From NCBI GenBank assembly GCA_035299505.1, contig DATGWL010000110.1, forward strand, positions 32,735-96,734: a stretch of DNA of 64,000 bases, written 5' to 3'. This document shows positions 33,442 to 41,519 of the stretch, piece by piece. Both the position numbers and the translations under genes were made by a program. The notes beneath the pieces were generated by a model. The model searched no databases and was not told where the DNA came from. It saw nothing but the letters and a program-made list of their open reading frames with translations. Every line of letters starts with the position of its first letter. Within the stretch, counting starts at the first letter, position 1. The stretch is from M3007 sp035299505. GTDB lineage: Bacteria; Bacteroidota; Bacteroidia; Chitinophagales; Saprospiraceae.

Positions 33442-33530
33442 AAAGACATAAAAATCACTGGATTATGGTTTTTTGGTAAAAAGTAATTATTTTTGTTTCT
33501 TTAAATCCTAAATATTTAGGAAATTTGGAA

Positions 33531-34157
33531 ATGAAACTGATTGATTTTTTAAACAGATTTAAAAAAACACCTGCATTTTCCATTCGTGAGATAGAGCGGC
33601 TTTACCCGGGTTTTGAGCGTGACAACTTACTCAACTGGCAAAAAAAAGGGTATATTTTGCGCATCCGGAATGGTTGGTACAGTATCTCTGGCCGCATAAC
33701 CATGGAAGCGGAGCTGTACTGGGTTGCCAATAAAATCTACCGGCCTTCGTATGTTTCTTTGGAAAAGGCATTCGCCTACTACCACTGGATACCGGAGGCC
33801 GTTTTCACCATTACATCTGTTTCTACCCTGAAAACAAAGGTTTTTGATACCCCTTTGGGCAACTTTCGTTATTCAAGTATCAAGCCGTCGCTCTTTTGGG
33901 GCTACCAACTTATTAAAGTAGACGAGTACGGTATAAAAATGGCTGAGCCCGAGAAAGCGCTGCTTGATTTCCTGTATCTGAATTCTAACATCCAAACATT
34001 TGCGGATTTTGAGTCACTTCGATTTAATATTGACCAAATAAGAGAGGATGTTAATCAGGAAAAACTCACCTCCTACAGTAATCTCTTCGAATCTGCTTCA
34101 TTGTCAAAACGGGTGAAAACTTTTATCAAATATCTTGATCATGCTGAATCTCTCTGA
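33531..34157 (+). CDS. AbiEi-type antitoxin / winged-helix regulator (type IV TA)
   Basis: 208 residues from the ATG at 33531 (an in-frame TTG lies two codons earlier). The N-terminal 60 residues form a winged helix (FSIREIERLYPGFERDNLLNW, then KKGYILRIRNGWYSI). The rest is the AbiEi antitoxin fold typical of Bacteroidota homologues (EAELYWVANKIYRPSYVSLEKAFAYYHWIPE; GIKMAEPEKALLDFLYLNS). By family knowledge it neutralises the AbiEii nucleotidyltransferase and represses its own promoter. It overlaps the toxin gene by 17 bp, the usual coupled arrangement. Both lie on the plus strand, opposite to all neighbouring island genes. Confidence 0.87.
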   Translation: MKLIDFLNRFKKTPAFSIREIERLYPGFERDNLLNWQKKGYILRIRNGWYSISGRITMEAELYWVANKIYRPSYVSLEKAFAYYHWIPEAVFTITSVSTLKTKVFDTPLGNFRYSSIKPSLFWGYQLIKVDEYGIKMAEPEKALLDFLYLNSNIQTFADFESLRFNIDQIREDVNQEKLTSYSNLFESASLSKRVKTFIKYLDHAESL

Positions 34158-34920
34158 ACTTTTAGTCTCCTATCCGGAGGTATTGCGTGTTCATCGGTCT
34201 TTTATCCTGCGTGAATACTTGCAGTGCAAAATTTTGGAAATATTATTTGATGGCCCCTATGCCAGCCGGTTTTGCTTTCTGGGCGGCACTTGCCTTCGAC
34301 TGGTCCATAATAATACCAGGTTTTCTGAGGATTTAGATTTTGATAATTTCCAGGTCACGGAAGCTGAATTTACCGAAGTTTCAACATCAATCAGGATTGG
34401 ACTGGAATTGCAGGGGTTTCAGGTAGAGATGAAACAAATTATTAGAGGCGCCTATCATTGTTATATCAAGTTCCCGGGACTTTTATTTCAGCAAGGTATT
34501 AGTGGTTATCGCGAGGAAAAAATCCTGATTCAGTTGGATACAGAACCTCAGCATTTTAGTTTCAAACCTGAGAGTTATATACTAAATCGATTTGACGTAA
34601 CCACCCAGGTGCTCACCACCCCGCTGGATATTCTGTTAGCTCAAAAGTTTACGGCACTTTGTCAGCGCAAAAAAAACAAAGGGCGCGATTTTTTTGATAT
34701 TGTCTTCCTTCTATCCAAGTCGGTAAAACCCAACTATGCATTTTTGGAGATGAAATTGGGGGTTACTAACCGGGAACAGTTGTTGGAGCAGGTAAAAGTC
34801 GTTTGTCAGCTTCTTGACATGGAGGAGATGGTTAAGGATGTGCGTAATTTCCTGTTTTATCCGGCAGATGAAAAGAAAGTCCGGTTATTTCTGCCGGTTT
34901 TAGAGCAATCTGACTTTTAA
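34141..34920 (+). CDS. AbiEii-type nucleotidyltransferase toxin
   Basis: 259 residues from the ATG at 34141 (TTG at 34135 also in frame). The nucleotidyltransferase signature is FLGGTCLRLVHNNTRFSEDLDF: GGT, then D-L-D as metal ligands. The second conserved block is LLAQKFTALCQRKKNKGRDFFDI (K...R...RDxxD), as in AbiEii/AbiGii toxins (PF08843). By family knowledge it modifies tRNA 3' ends with nucleotides when not held off by the antitoxin, giving phage-induced growth arrest. All catalytic residues look intact. The stop codon touches the start of repeat copy B. Confidence 0.88.
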   Translation: MLNLSELLVSYPEVLRVHRSFILREYLQCKILEILFDGPYASRFCFLGGTCLRLVHNNTRFSEDLDFDNFQVTEAEFTEVSTSIRIGLELQGFQVEMKQIIRGAYHCYIKFPGLLFQQGISGYREEKILIQLDTEPQHFSFKPESYILNRFDVTTQVLTTPLDILLAQKFTALCQRKKNKGRDFFDIVFLLSKSVKPNYAFLEMKLGVTNREQLLEQVKVVCQLLDMEEMVKDVRNFLFYPADEKKVRLFLPVLEQSDF

Positions 34921-35428
34921 ACCCTGCCTGTTCTTCCTGCCTCAATAGCACCATAAAGCCGGGCGCTCCAAAAATAATACAACAGACCTCCAATGAATAT
35001 CAGGGATAAGACCAGGCACTTTCACAGCTCCAAATATCTTAAATTTTTGACTTCTCCGGATCTTTCGCTGCGCTGCTAATGACTCGCCGTGTTATTGTAG
35101 TATAAATGGCAGTCTGTTGGCCTCTATATGACAATTCTCGTTGTTTTTAGCCCACGATGATTTTCTGACCAAAACCACCGTGGGCCATCAAGCCTCACGC
35201 TTTCTGCGAAAATCTGCGGGAAACCCCTCGCACGTTAGGTTTCCCGCAGATTTCCACAGATTTTACCGCAGATTTCCGCAGAGGCGTGCGGCTTGGGATT
35301 GGTTGTTTGCTTTGGGGCAAGTCTACTGGCCAGCACCAGCTTTGCTTGTTATTTCAGTATTTCAAGAGAAGATTGTTACGGCGGAAAAATCTTCACTTTT
35401 TAAGAGATTACCTGCAGGCTTCATCAAA
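34921..35428. repeat. Island repeat, copy B (full length, R1-R5)
   Basis: The longest copy. R1 (CCCTGCCTGTTCTTCCTGCC to about 35010) is shared with 30086 and 31736. R2 (CTCCAAATATCTTAAATTT, GGATCTTTCGCTGCGCTGC) is shared with 30086 and 30641. R3-R5, with the GCGGGAAACC hairpin and TTGTTACGGCGGAAAAATCTT, are shared with 30641-31076. It fills the whole 510-bp gap between the AbiEii stop and the stop of the 200-residue gene, touching both. Confidence 0.93.
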
Positions 35429-35430
35429 CC

Positions 35431-36033
35431 TTATTCAGCCATCCTTGCATCTTCCCTTATCCCATATTTCTCTGCAGAATCCGGTGTAAGGGAATATGAT
35501 GCATAATATTCTAGGACTTCTCCGTTAAATAGTTGTTCAACACTCATTAAGAAATTTCTAAGTATTGCTCGGTTTTTAGGGGCCGCATTACTTTGATTTT
35601 CAACAAATTGCTCCCCCCCTTCATATATAAAAACGAAATCTGCAAACAAATCAGCATACAAATCAAACAAAAACAATTTTTGCTTTTCAGGATCGCTTTC
35701 ATTAAAAATTATAATTTTTATTGCATTTTCAATAAAAATCAACTCAATCTCATTATCATTTTGAATAAAAAAAGGCAAGTCGAAATAAAGATGAACTTTC
35801 TCTTTATTAACCAACTCATTAAAATTAGATTTAAGCGCTGAATTTTTATCATAGACAAAACTTTTCCATGAGCATACATCACCATTATATTTCGTTCTGA
35901 CCTTATATTCAGGATAGTATTTATCTAATAATAAAAACAATTCATGCAAGATATCAATTGACACTTCCTGATGAAAAGCCAATAGCCAATAATAGATTTC
36001 TTTTTTCCTTTGATATTGAACTGAATTTTTCAT
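35431..36033 (-). CDS. Candidate immunity protein for the Hint-linked toxin (200 aa)
   Basis: Cytoplasmic, acidic and AT-rich, with alternating strands and helices: KEIYYWLLAFHQEVSIDIL, ELIFIENAIKIIIFNE, LFLFDLYADLFADFVFIYEG, then AILRNFLMSVEQLFNG. No family was recognised. The call rests on position: it starts 33 bp after the stop codon of the toxin-like protein with a Hint domain, on the same strand, as the last gene before a repeat boundary. That is the standard place for the cognate immunity gene of a polymorphic toxin. It has no signal peptide, as expected if it protects from the inside. Confidence 0.6.
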   Translation of the reverse strand: MKNSVQYQRKKEIYYWLLAFHQEVSIDILHELFLLLDKYYPEYKVRTKYNGDVCSWKSFVYDKNSALKSNFNELVNKEKVHLYFDLPFFIQNDNEIELIFIENAIKIIIFNESDPEKQKLFLFDLYADLFADFVFIYEGGEQFVENQSNAAPKNRAILRNFLMSVEQLFNGEVLEYYASYSLTPDSAEKYGIREDARMAE

Positions 36034-36066
36034 ATTTAAAGACCGAAAAAAGCTTAAACAATTTTT

Positions 36067-37404
36067 TTAATCCGGGATTGGCAATTCATACCAACTTGCC
36101 CCATCTGTACCTTCAATAAATATTTTCTTTACGATACTCATATCACTTTTATTGTTGGCTACAACATCATTTATCGCCGCAATAATTTCCATTTGTGTGA
36201 ATTCTGAAGCGGTTACCATACCATCAATATCTACAAGTTGAGGCAATGTTGCATTTTTTGCATTTGTTGCACCTACTCCAATTTCTTCGATTCTATCCTT
36301 TAGTGTCTCGATACTTAGAGCGGTTACATTTTTTAAAGAAATCGGCCTGCCTGAATCAGAAATACCATCAATTCCTGGAAAATCTTGCCTGTCAACGGTT
36401 TTTGATAAGGCTATCATTCTTTCTTGCTCAAATTCACCAAGCCTTTGAAGTTGTTGCCTTTCAAATAACTTTCCGGGGTTACTTTCTTTCAAATAATCCA
36501 CCCATGTAAGTGTTTTATCCGGGTCAGGCATCCTTGTCCAGGTTGGAAAAAACGAATTTAGATATTCCACCAAACAACTATTATGCACCAACACTCCATT
36601 CTCCCCCACATAAAAATTATGATCTCTCCAAACCTCCAGGTTGTACACCACCTCTGAGGAGGTTTCCAGCTTCCATTTGGATAGCAGAGCCGCCGTTTGC
36701 CGGCTGGCCAGCTTAACCCGCTCTCCGGTTTGAAGGGCATCTGCAGGGAGGTAGGTCTGCCTGTCTTCTGAATAAAACGGATGATTGGGCGTGGCGCCTA
36801 TCGTATCGCCGGAGGTAAACACATACTGCCATACCTCCGGTGCGCGGCGCTCAAACCAGCCCGTGATGGGCCGGTATTTCTGGCCGCCATCTGTCTGAAA
36901 ATCGGCAAAACGGGTGTCTACATAACTCGGAGCAAGCTCTTTTACCTGTGCCTTGCCGTGTATCCCCATCTCAGGCAGGGAAATGGCCACCCAATTGCCC
37001 GGCACATCGGCCTGATGGGCAGTGAGCCACCATTGCGGCCGCCGCAGGCATGCAGTCATTACGCTACCGCCTGGCTCCGGCATCTCCAACTTTACCCATT
37101 TCCAGGTAAGAGGCGTAATATCTTCATTATCAATGGTCCGCTCCGCTACCGGCTTATTGTAGTTATCATTGGTATATTCCAAATGATCCGGGATATGATC
37201 ATAGGTCAATACAAACTCATGGGCAAAGGCATGATTCAACTGCACTTGTTTCTGCCTTTCTGCATCCGAGATTGTTGCAGAAGCATTTGCTTGCGCACCT
37301 GATTCCCCTCCGACAGAAGCCAGGGCTGTTTGTCCAAAAGATACAGTATGGCCACCGGCCAGGGCCATCAAAATCAGCAGCAGTATGGATTGGAGATGTT
37401 TCAT
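36067..37404 (-). CDS. Secreted polymorphic-toxin-like protein: Hint domain lacking its N-terminal block, plus C-terminal toxin-like region
   Basis: 445 residues from the ATG at 37402-37404 (signal peptide MKHLQSILLLILMALAGGHT...FGQ); the longer frame is rejected. Residues about 95-275 are a Hint domain of the toxin-processing type. RRPQWWLTAH (121-130) and LPEMGIHGKAQV lead to GATPNHPFYSEDR (203-215), LPADALQTGERVK, and the C-terminal VYNLEV...YVGENGVLVHN (253-275). The N-terminal catalytic block (CFxxGTxV...PIE) is missing: the only Cys before 276 is C119 in a different context. Residues 276-445 are a separate domain with FPGIDGISDSGRPISLKNV, reminiscent of a restriction-endonuclease-like toxin core (weak). 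A candidate immunity gene follows 33 bp downstream. Confidence 0.75.
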   Translation of the reverse strand: MKHLQSILLLILMALAGGHTVSFGQTALASVGGESGAQANASATISDAERQKQVQLNHAFAHEFVLTYDHIPDHLEYTNDNYNKPVAERTIDNEDITPLTWKWVKLEMPEPGGSVMTACLRRPQWWLTAHQADVPGNWVAISLPEMGIHGKAQVKELAPSYVDTRFADFQTDGGQKYRPITGWFERRAPEVWQYVFTSGDTIGATPNHPFYSEDRQTYLPADALQTGERVKLASRQTAALLSKWKLETSSEVVYNLEVWRDHNFYVGENGVLVHNSCLVEYLNSFFPTWTRMPDPDKTLTWVDYLKESNPGKLFERQQLQRLGEFEQERMIALSKTVDRQDFPGIDGISDSGRPISLKNVTALSIETLKDRIEEIGVGATNAKNATLPQLVDIDGMVTASEFTQMEIIAAINDVVANNKSDMSIVKKIFIEGTDGASWYELPIPD

Positions 37405-37506
37405 GGTGTGTTGGTTGCCCGGCCGCCGTCTGTGTTGCAAGGGTGCAGACACTGATAGGGCCGAAAGTTAAAGGATATTTTTTAAAAGTTAGTCGTGGAT
37501 ACTACA

Positions 37507-39774
37507 TTACTGAAACTGCACCTGAACCACCGGTGAGAGCGGGGATTGCGCCCCATCTGCAAATACTGCCATCACTTGATACCTCAATGCCATAAAGGCG
37601 TTAGGCGATACATTCACTGGCTGATTCAGGGCGCCTGGATTCACGGGAATAGGTGGGCCGCCCGCTAGTGCAGGTTGCAAAAAGGTCACCTTTTTGGGTA
37701 CTACTTTTAGATTGGTATCCCCATCAATAAATACATGTATCCCATTTGGGCTGGTTATGGGAATAAATTTAAAGGAGCGCAGGGGGCTGTTGTCAATGCC
37801 TCTGTATATCTGAAACCCTACCAAATCCATATCGGGAGCATAATTCCAGGTGAGTTGCACGCGTTTAGGCGGGCCTGGAGCAAAAATTGCCACCAGATTT
37901 TGTACAGGTCCACGCATACCCTGATCCAGGGGTTTTGTACGAACCGCTTGGGAGCCAGACTCCAGATCGGCATCATCCACAGCGACCAAACGGTAATAAT
38001 ACCAACGCCTGCGTGTTATGGGGTCCAGGTAAGTAAGTGAGTCGGTATAAGTACTTACCATCTGACCTGATGGAAACTCTGCCAGTGTTTCCCAATCCGG
38101 AGAATCCTCGCGCCTTTTTTGGAAAATATACTTTACTACGTCATGACTGGTGCTTGGCGTAACATCAAGTTGCACAGCAGCAGAACGGGGGTAAACTTTA
38201 ACGATGGCAGGAATTGAGGGCGCTACCACATCTTTCCGGCGTATATTGTAATAGGCAGAGAAGGGAGATTTATTATCATGCAAATCCAATGCTCTTACGG
38301 CAAAGTACATATTTTCAGTCAGCGTATTCAAATCTACGCGGTATCTAAACGCCGTGTCTTTCACTGGATTAGAGGTGATTTGCAAAAAATTACTGTCGGC
38401 CTGATTTTGTTCTGAAAAATAAACGGTGTAGCCTTTAAGATCACTTTCAGTATTTTTAGACCAATGAATTTCTACCTCTCCATAGTTGTCGCAGTTCCCT
38501 CCAAGACCTGTTGGGGCTGCCGGAGGAGTATCGTCCTTACCCTGACCTAACTTTGGTAATGATGCCACTTGTTGGCCATTGACATCTTTGGCTCTTACGA
38601 TGTAATAATTGGATCCGCCGGGATTTTGGTCGGTATATGTCCTCAAATTGGCGGGAACATTAGCTAGGAATGTGAATGCACCATCTATTTGAGAGGCACG
38701 GGAAATGACAAATACATCCAGATCCGGCTCCATGTTAGTTGGGTATTCCCAATCTATTTTTAACTGCCCTGCAGCAGGTTCTGTTATTTGATAAATATAT
38801 GGTTCAGCAACCAGTGGTGCAGGTGTTCCGGCTGCATGAATGGTATCAGATGGCGGACCTGAAACACCAAATGGGCTCAATCCTTTTACGCGATAAACGT
38901 ATTGCACGTCGTTGGCGCCAAGTGAATCCAAAAACGAGTTCATATCAGTTCCACCGGCTGCATCCGACAAGCTCAAAAACGGCCTTTGATTGATTATTTC
39001 GTAGGTTTGACCATTATTATTGGAGCGTTCCACCAAATAGCTGCCATATTCAGCCTGTTTAGGCCAATTAAGGATAACAGCTTTATCCATACATAAAGCT
39101 ATCGGCTTTAACGGAGCAGGCAGTAGCGCCGGAACAACTCTGAGGGAAATAATACCTTTCTTTTGAGATGCACCAGAAGGAAGGGTGTGCAACTTTACTA
39201 CATAAATGTATTCATCGTTTTCCTGTGCCGTAGTATCAATAAAGGCTAAACCGGCGGCGAGCGCAATGTCTAAATTTTGATCGCATGCAAATAAACTGTA
39301 GCCAAATCGGTTTTTTCTGGACTCAGTTGTGTTAACTACTGTCATAAAGTCGGCATGTGCCATGTCTACGATCTCTATGCTATCCCCATATATACTACCC
39401 GCTACAATCCCGGCAAGCGTAGTATCCTCCAAAAGCTCCCACTGCATTTCAGGGATTGGAATTAACCCTGATGCAATGGTATCTTTACTGGCAGAAATTT
39501 CCGAGGTAGACAATGCTACGCCGTTTTGTTTGATTTTAGTCCGCTCCACATCATATCCTCCATGAAAATTACCCCAGTTCCAGGTGTCAAAATTTCCTGG
39601 CGCCCAACGAATGATTACATTATTTCCATCGTAAAGCGCTTTTGCTTCGATGGTGTAAGCAGGCGTTTGAGCATATAATTTCCCAGTCAGGCAGACTAAA
39701 AGCATCGGTAAGAACAGGCTGCATATAGCAGTTATATATCTTTTCCGGTTGATTGATGCGTACATGGTATTCAT
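37507..39774 (-). CDS. Secreted fibronectin type III repeat protein (755 aa)
   Basis: The signal peptide ends at ...LTGKLYAQ (about 36). A first domain carries NNVIIRWAPGNFDTWNWGNFHGGYDVERTKI. Then come about five Fn3 modules (PLKPIALCMDKAVILNWPKQAEYGSYLVERS; GQLKIDWEYPTNMEPDLDVFVISRAS; YGEVEIHWSKNTESDLKGYTVYFSE; PPKRVQLTWNYAPDMDLVGFQIYRG). It has no T9SS sorting domain; the end is ALRYQVMAVFADGAQSPLSPVVQVQFQ. The WNxNFDTWxWGNxxGY-like N-terminus occurs, to my memory, in Bacteroidota Fn3 proteins next to large toxin-like proteins, but I cannot check this. It lies between the two genes that share a divided Hint domain. A scaffold or delivery role is inference. Confidence 0.75.
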   Translation of the reverse strand: MNTMYASINRKRYITAICSLFLPMLLVCLTGKLYAQTPAYTIEAKALYDGNNVIIRWAPGNFDTWNWGNFHGGYDVERTKIKQNGVALSTSEISASKDTIASGLIPIPEMQWELLEDTTLAGIVAGSIYGDSIEIVDMAHADFMTVVNTTESRKNRFGYSLFACDQNLDIALAAGLAFIDTTAQENDEYIYVVKLHTLPSGASQKKGIISLRVVPALLPAPLKPIALCMDKAVILNWPKQAEYGSYLVERSNNNGQTYEIINQRPFLSLSDAAGGTDMNSFLDSLGANDVQYVYRVKGLSPFGVSGPPSDTIHAAGTPAPLVAEPYIYQITEPAAGQLKIDWEYPTNMEPDLDVFVISRASQIDGAFTFLANVPANLRTYTDQNPGGSNYYIVRAKDVNGQQVASLPKLGQGKDDTPPAAPTGLGGNCDNYGEVEIHWSKNTESDLKGYTVYFSEQNQADSNFLQITSNPVKDTAFRYRVDLNTLTENMYFAVRALDLHDNKSPFSAYYNIRRKDVVAPSIPAIVKVYPRSAAVQLDVTPSTSHDVVKYIFQKRREDSPDWETLAEFPSGQMVSTYTDSLTYLDPITRRRWYYYRLVAVDDADLESGSQAVRTKPLDQGMRGPVQNLVAIFAPGPPKRVQLTWNYAPDMDLVGFQIYRGIDNSPLRSFKFIPITSPNGIHVFIDGDTNLKVVPKKVTFLQPALAGGPPIPVNPGALNQPVNVSPNAFMALRYQVMAVFADGAQSPLSPVVQVQFQ

Positions 39775-39873
39775 ATTTTATGGAAGTTTAATTGTCTGCC
39801 AGCAGGGCATGACGCTGCCAGCCCTTGTGTCAACAAGAGTAGAAATGGTTAAAATGGATCAAAATTTAACTTA

Positions 39874-39897
39874 AGAGCATGCTGAAAACGATGCTCT
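39874..39897 (-). terminator. Weak hairpin at the 3' end of the ELW-repeat gene
   Basis: AGAGCAT (39874-39880) and ATGCTCT (39891-39897) form a 7-bp stem with a 10-nt loop. On the minus strand it overlaps the TAG stop and is followed by TAAGTTAAATTTT. It is a possible internal terminator inside the long minus-strand run. Confidence 0.4.
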
Positions 39898-41515
39898 AAG
39901 GCGCCACCAGCAACTTACTCACAATACGTTGGCGGGCATTACTGTATTCCAGAAGATACAATCCTTGAGCCCAACCTTGAACAGACAAGGTAACTACCGG
40001 TTCAGCGCATACTTGCTGATAAACCAGTTGTCCATCAGAGGCAAATACTTGCATTAAGCCCTGCTCTTCAGATAAGTCGTCCGGCAGCTCAATAACCACC
40101 TGATTATCTGTCGGGTTGGGATAAACCAGAACCGGATTGTTAAAGCCCTCTGCAACGTCGCTGGTAAGCTGCAAAGCAAATAACTCACGGCCAAAAGATG
40201 GATGTTCGGCAGAGAATACCAACACGTTGCCAACTTTTCTGATCGCCCATGGGGTAGCATTAAAGGCATTGTTAGGATTAAAATCTGTCATCTGAACAGT
40301 ACCGGCATTGGTACCATCTGTTTTGCACAGTTCTTCTCCATTTCCTGCAAAATTAGCGCTGAAATAAACTTGCCCATCTACAAAAGAGAGCTGTATGGGG
40401 TTTGAACTTGCAGAGCCCGGATTAATATCTTTTACCATAACAGTACCGGCAGCGTTGCCATCCGTTCGCCAAAGCTCACGCCCTTCATTTACCGTCAATC
40501 CAGAGAAATAGAGGTAATTCCCATCGGAGGCCATATTGTATTCTTCGCCGAAAAATGCTGAAATAGATATTTCCTTGAACAGTTGGGTGCCAGGGCTTGT
40601 TCCGTCGGTTCTATAAAGTCCCCGTGAGCCATTAGCCGCTTCTGCATAGAAATAAACTTTCCCTTTAAATTCTGTAAACCATTTTGGTGCAGCGTCCTCA
40701 TTGGGATAAATATTTTTCAGCAAAAACGTCCCGGCGCTTGTACCATCACTTACCCAGGGTTGATATTCCGGGAAAAGGGATTTAGAGCCGCCAAAGTAGA
40801 GTTTATTTCCTACCGGGGTCATATTGCTGATTAAGCCAAATTGGCCTGGATTCATATCTTTTACCAGTACTGTACCGGCCTGAGTACCATCTGATTTCCA
40901 GAGTTGAGCGCTGGTTGGGCCGTCAAACGAAATATACACCGTATTCCCAATTGCAGCTAACCCCGAAACAAAATCAACAGGGGTATTACCAACCTGTGCA
41001 ACTACGATCTGAGTGCCTGCGGGAGTACCATCTGTGCGGTACAATACCGGAGTATAATTAGCATCCAGCCCTTTAAAAAACAAATAATCGGCGCCTTGGG
41101 TTATATGATTGGGTTCAGCTCCTGCTGCGCCAGGCACCACATCTATTACAGAGGTTCCGGATGCCGTGCCATCTGAATACCATAATTCAGGGCCGGTGAC
41201 GCCATCATCTGCAACAAACCAGACCTTGTCCTTAAAAGCCATCAAAGTTTTGACAAATCCAGATCCTTGTCCGGGATTGATGTCCTTAACCATATGAGTG
41301 CCCGACACGGTTCCATCGCTTACCCACAGTTCCTGGCCTTCCAGAAATGATTTCCCTACAAAGAAATACAGGCCGTTTGCCATAGCAACATGGGTTGAAA
41401 TAATACCATCAGCCACGCCTGGATTCACATCGGCCAATCGTACAGGCAATTGTGCCTTTAGTTGAAGTAATGAGATGAAGAAAAAAACTAAAGTTGTGAA
41501 GTGGGTTTTAAACAT
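39896..41515 (-). CDS. Secreted ELWxxDGTxxGT-repeat protein with T9SS type A sorting domain
   Basis: 539 residues from the ATG at 41513-41515 (MFKTHFTTLVFFFISLLQLKAQ); the longer frame overlaps the neighbour. The mature part is about nine repeats of some 48 residues around GQELWVSDGTVSGTHMVKDI, PVLYRTDGTPAGTQIV, AQLWKSDGTQAGTVLVKDM and ELWRTDGNAAGTVMVKDI, which should fold as a beta-propeller. The C-terminal domain (LVYPNPTDNQVVIEL...QGLYLLEYSNARQRIVSKLLVAP) is T9SS type A. Such propellers are common in Bacteroidota surface proteins and have no known enzyme activity. Its start is 4 bp from the stop of the 735-residue gene, so the two are probably cotranscribed. Confidence 0.85.
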   Translation of the reverse strand: MFKTHFTTLVFFFISLLQLKAQLPVRLADVNPGVADGIISTHVAMANGLYFFVGKSFLEGQELWVSDGTVSGTHMVKDINPGQGSGFVKTLMAFKDKVWFVADDGVTGPELWYSDGTASGTSVIDVVPGAAGAEPNHITQGADYLFFKGLDANYTPVLYRTDGTPAGTQIVVAQVGNTPVDFVSGLAAIGNTVYISFDGPTSAQLWKSDGTQAGTVLVKDMNPGQFGLISNMTPVGNKLYFGGSKSLFPEYQPWVSDGTSAGTFLLKNIYPNEDAAPKWFTEFKGKVYFYAEAANGSRGLYRTDGTSPGTQLFKEISISAFFGEEYNMASDGNYLYFSGLTVNEGRELWRTDGNAAGTVMVKDINPGSASSNPIQLSFVDGQVYFSANFAGNGEELCKTDGTNAGTVQMTDFNPNNAFNATPWAIRKVGNVLVFSAEHPSFGRELFALQLTSDVAEGFNNPVLVYPNPTDNQVVIELPDDLSEEQGLMQVFASDGQLVYQQVCAEPVVTLSVQGWAQGLYLLEYSNARQRIVSKLLVAP

Positions 41516-41519
41516 AACG

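Noticed and set aside
30641..35428. Integron-type attC array
   Set aside because: The gene-repeat order is suggestive, but no integrase is present, the repeats are far longer than attC sites, and no GTTRRRY core was found at the junctions by eye.
36067..37404. Intein in a housekeeping gene
   Set aside because: The Hint motifs are of the toxin-processing type with a secreted N-terminus and no extein sequence; the VHN end is followed by a separate toxin-like domain.
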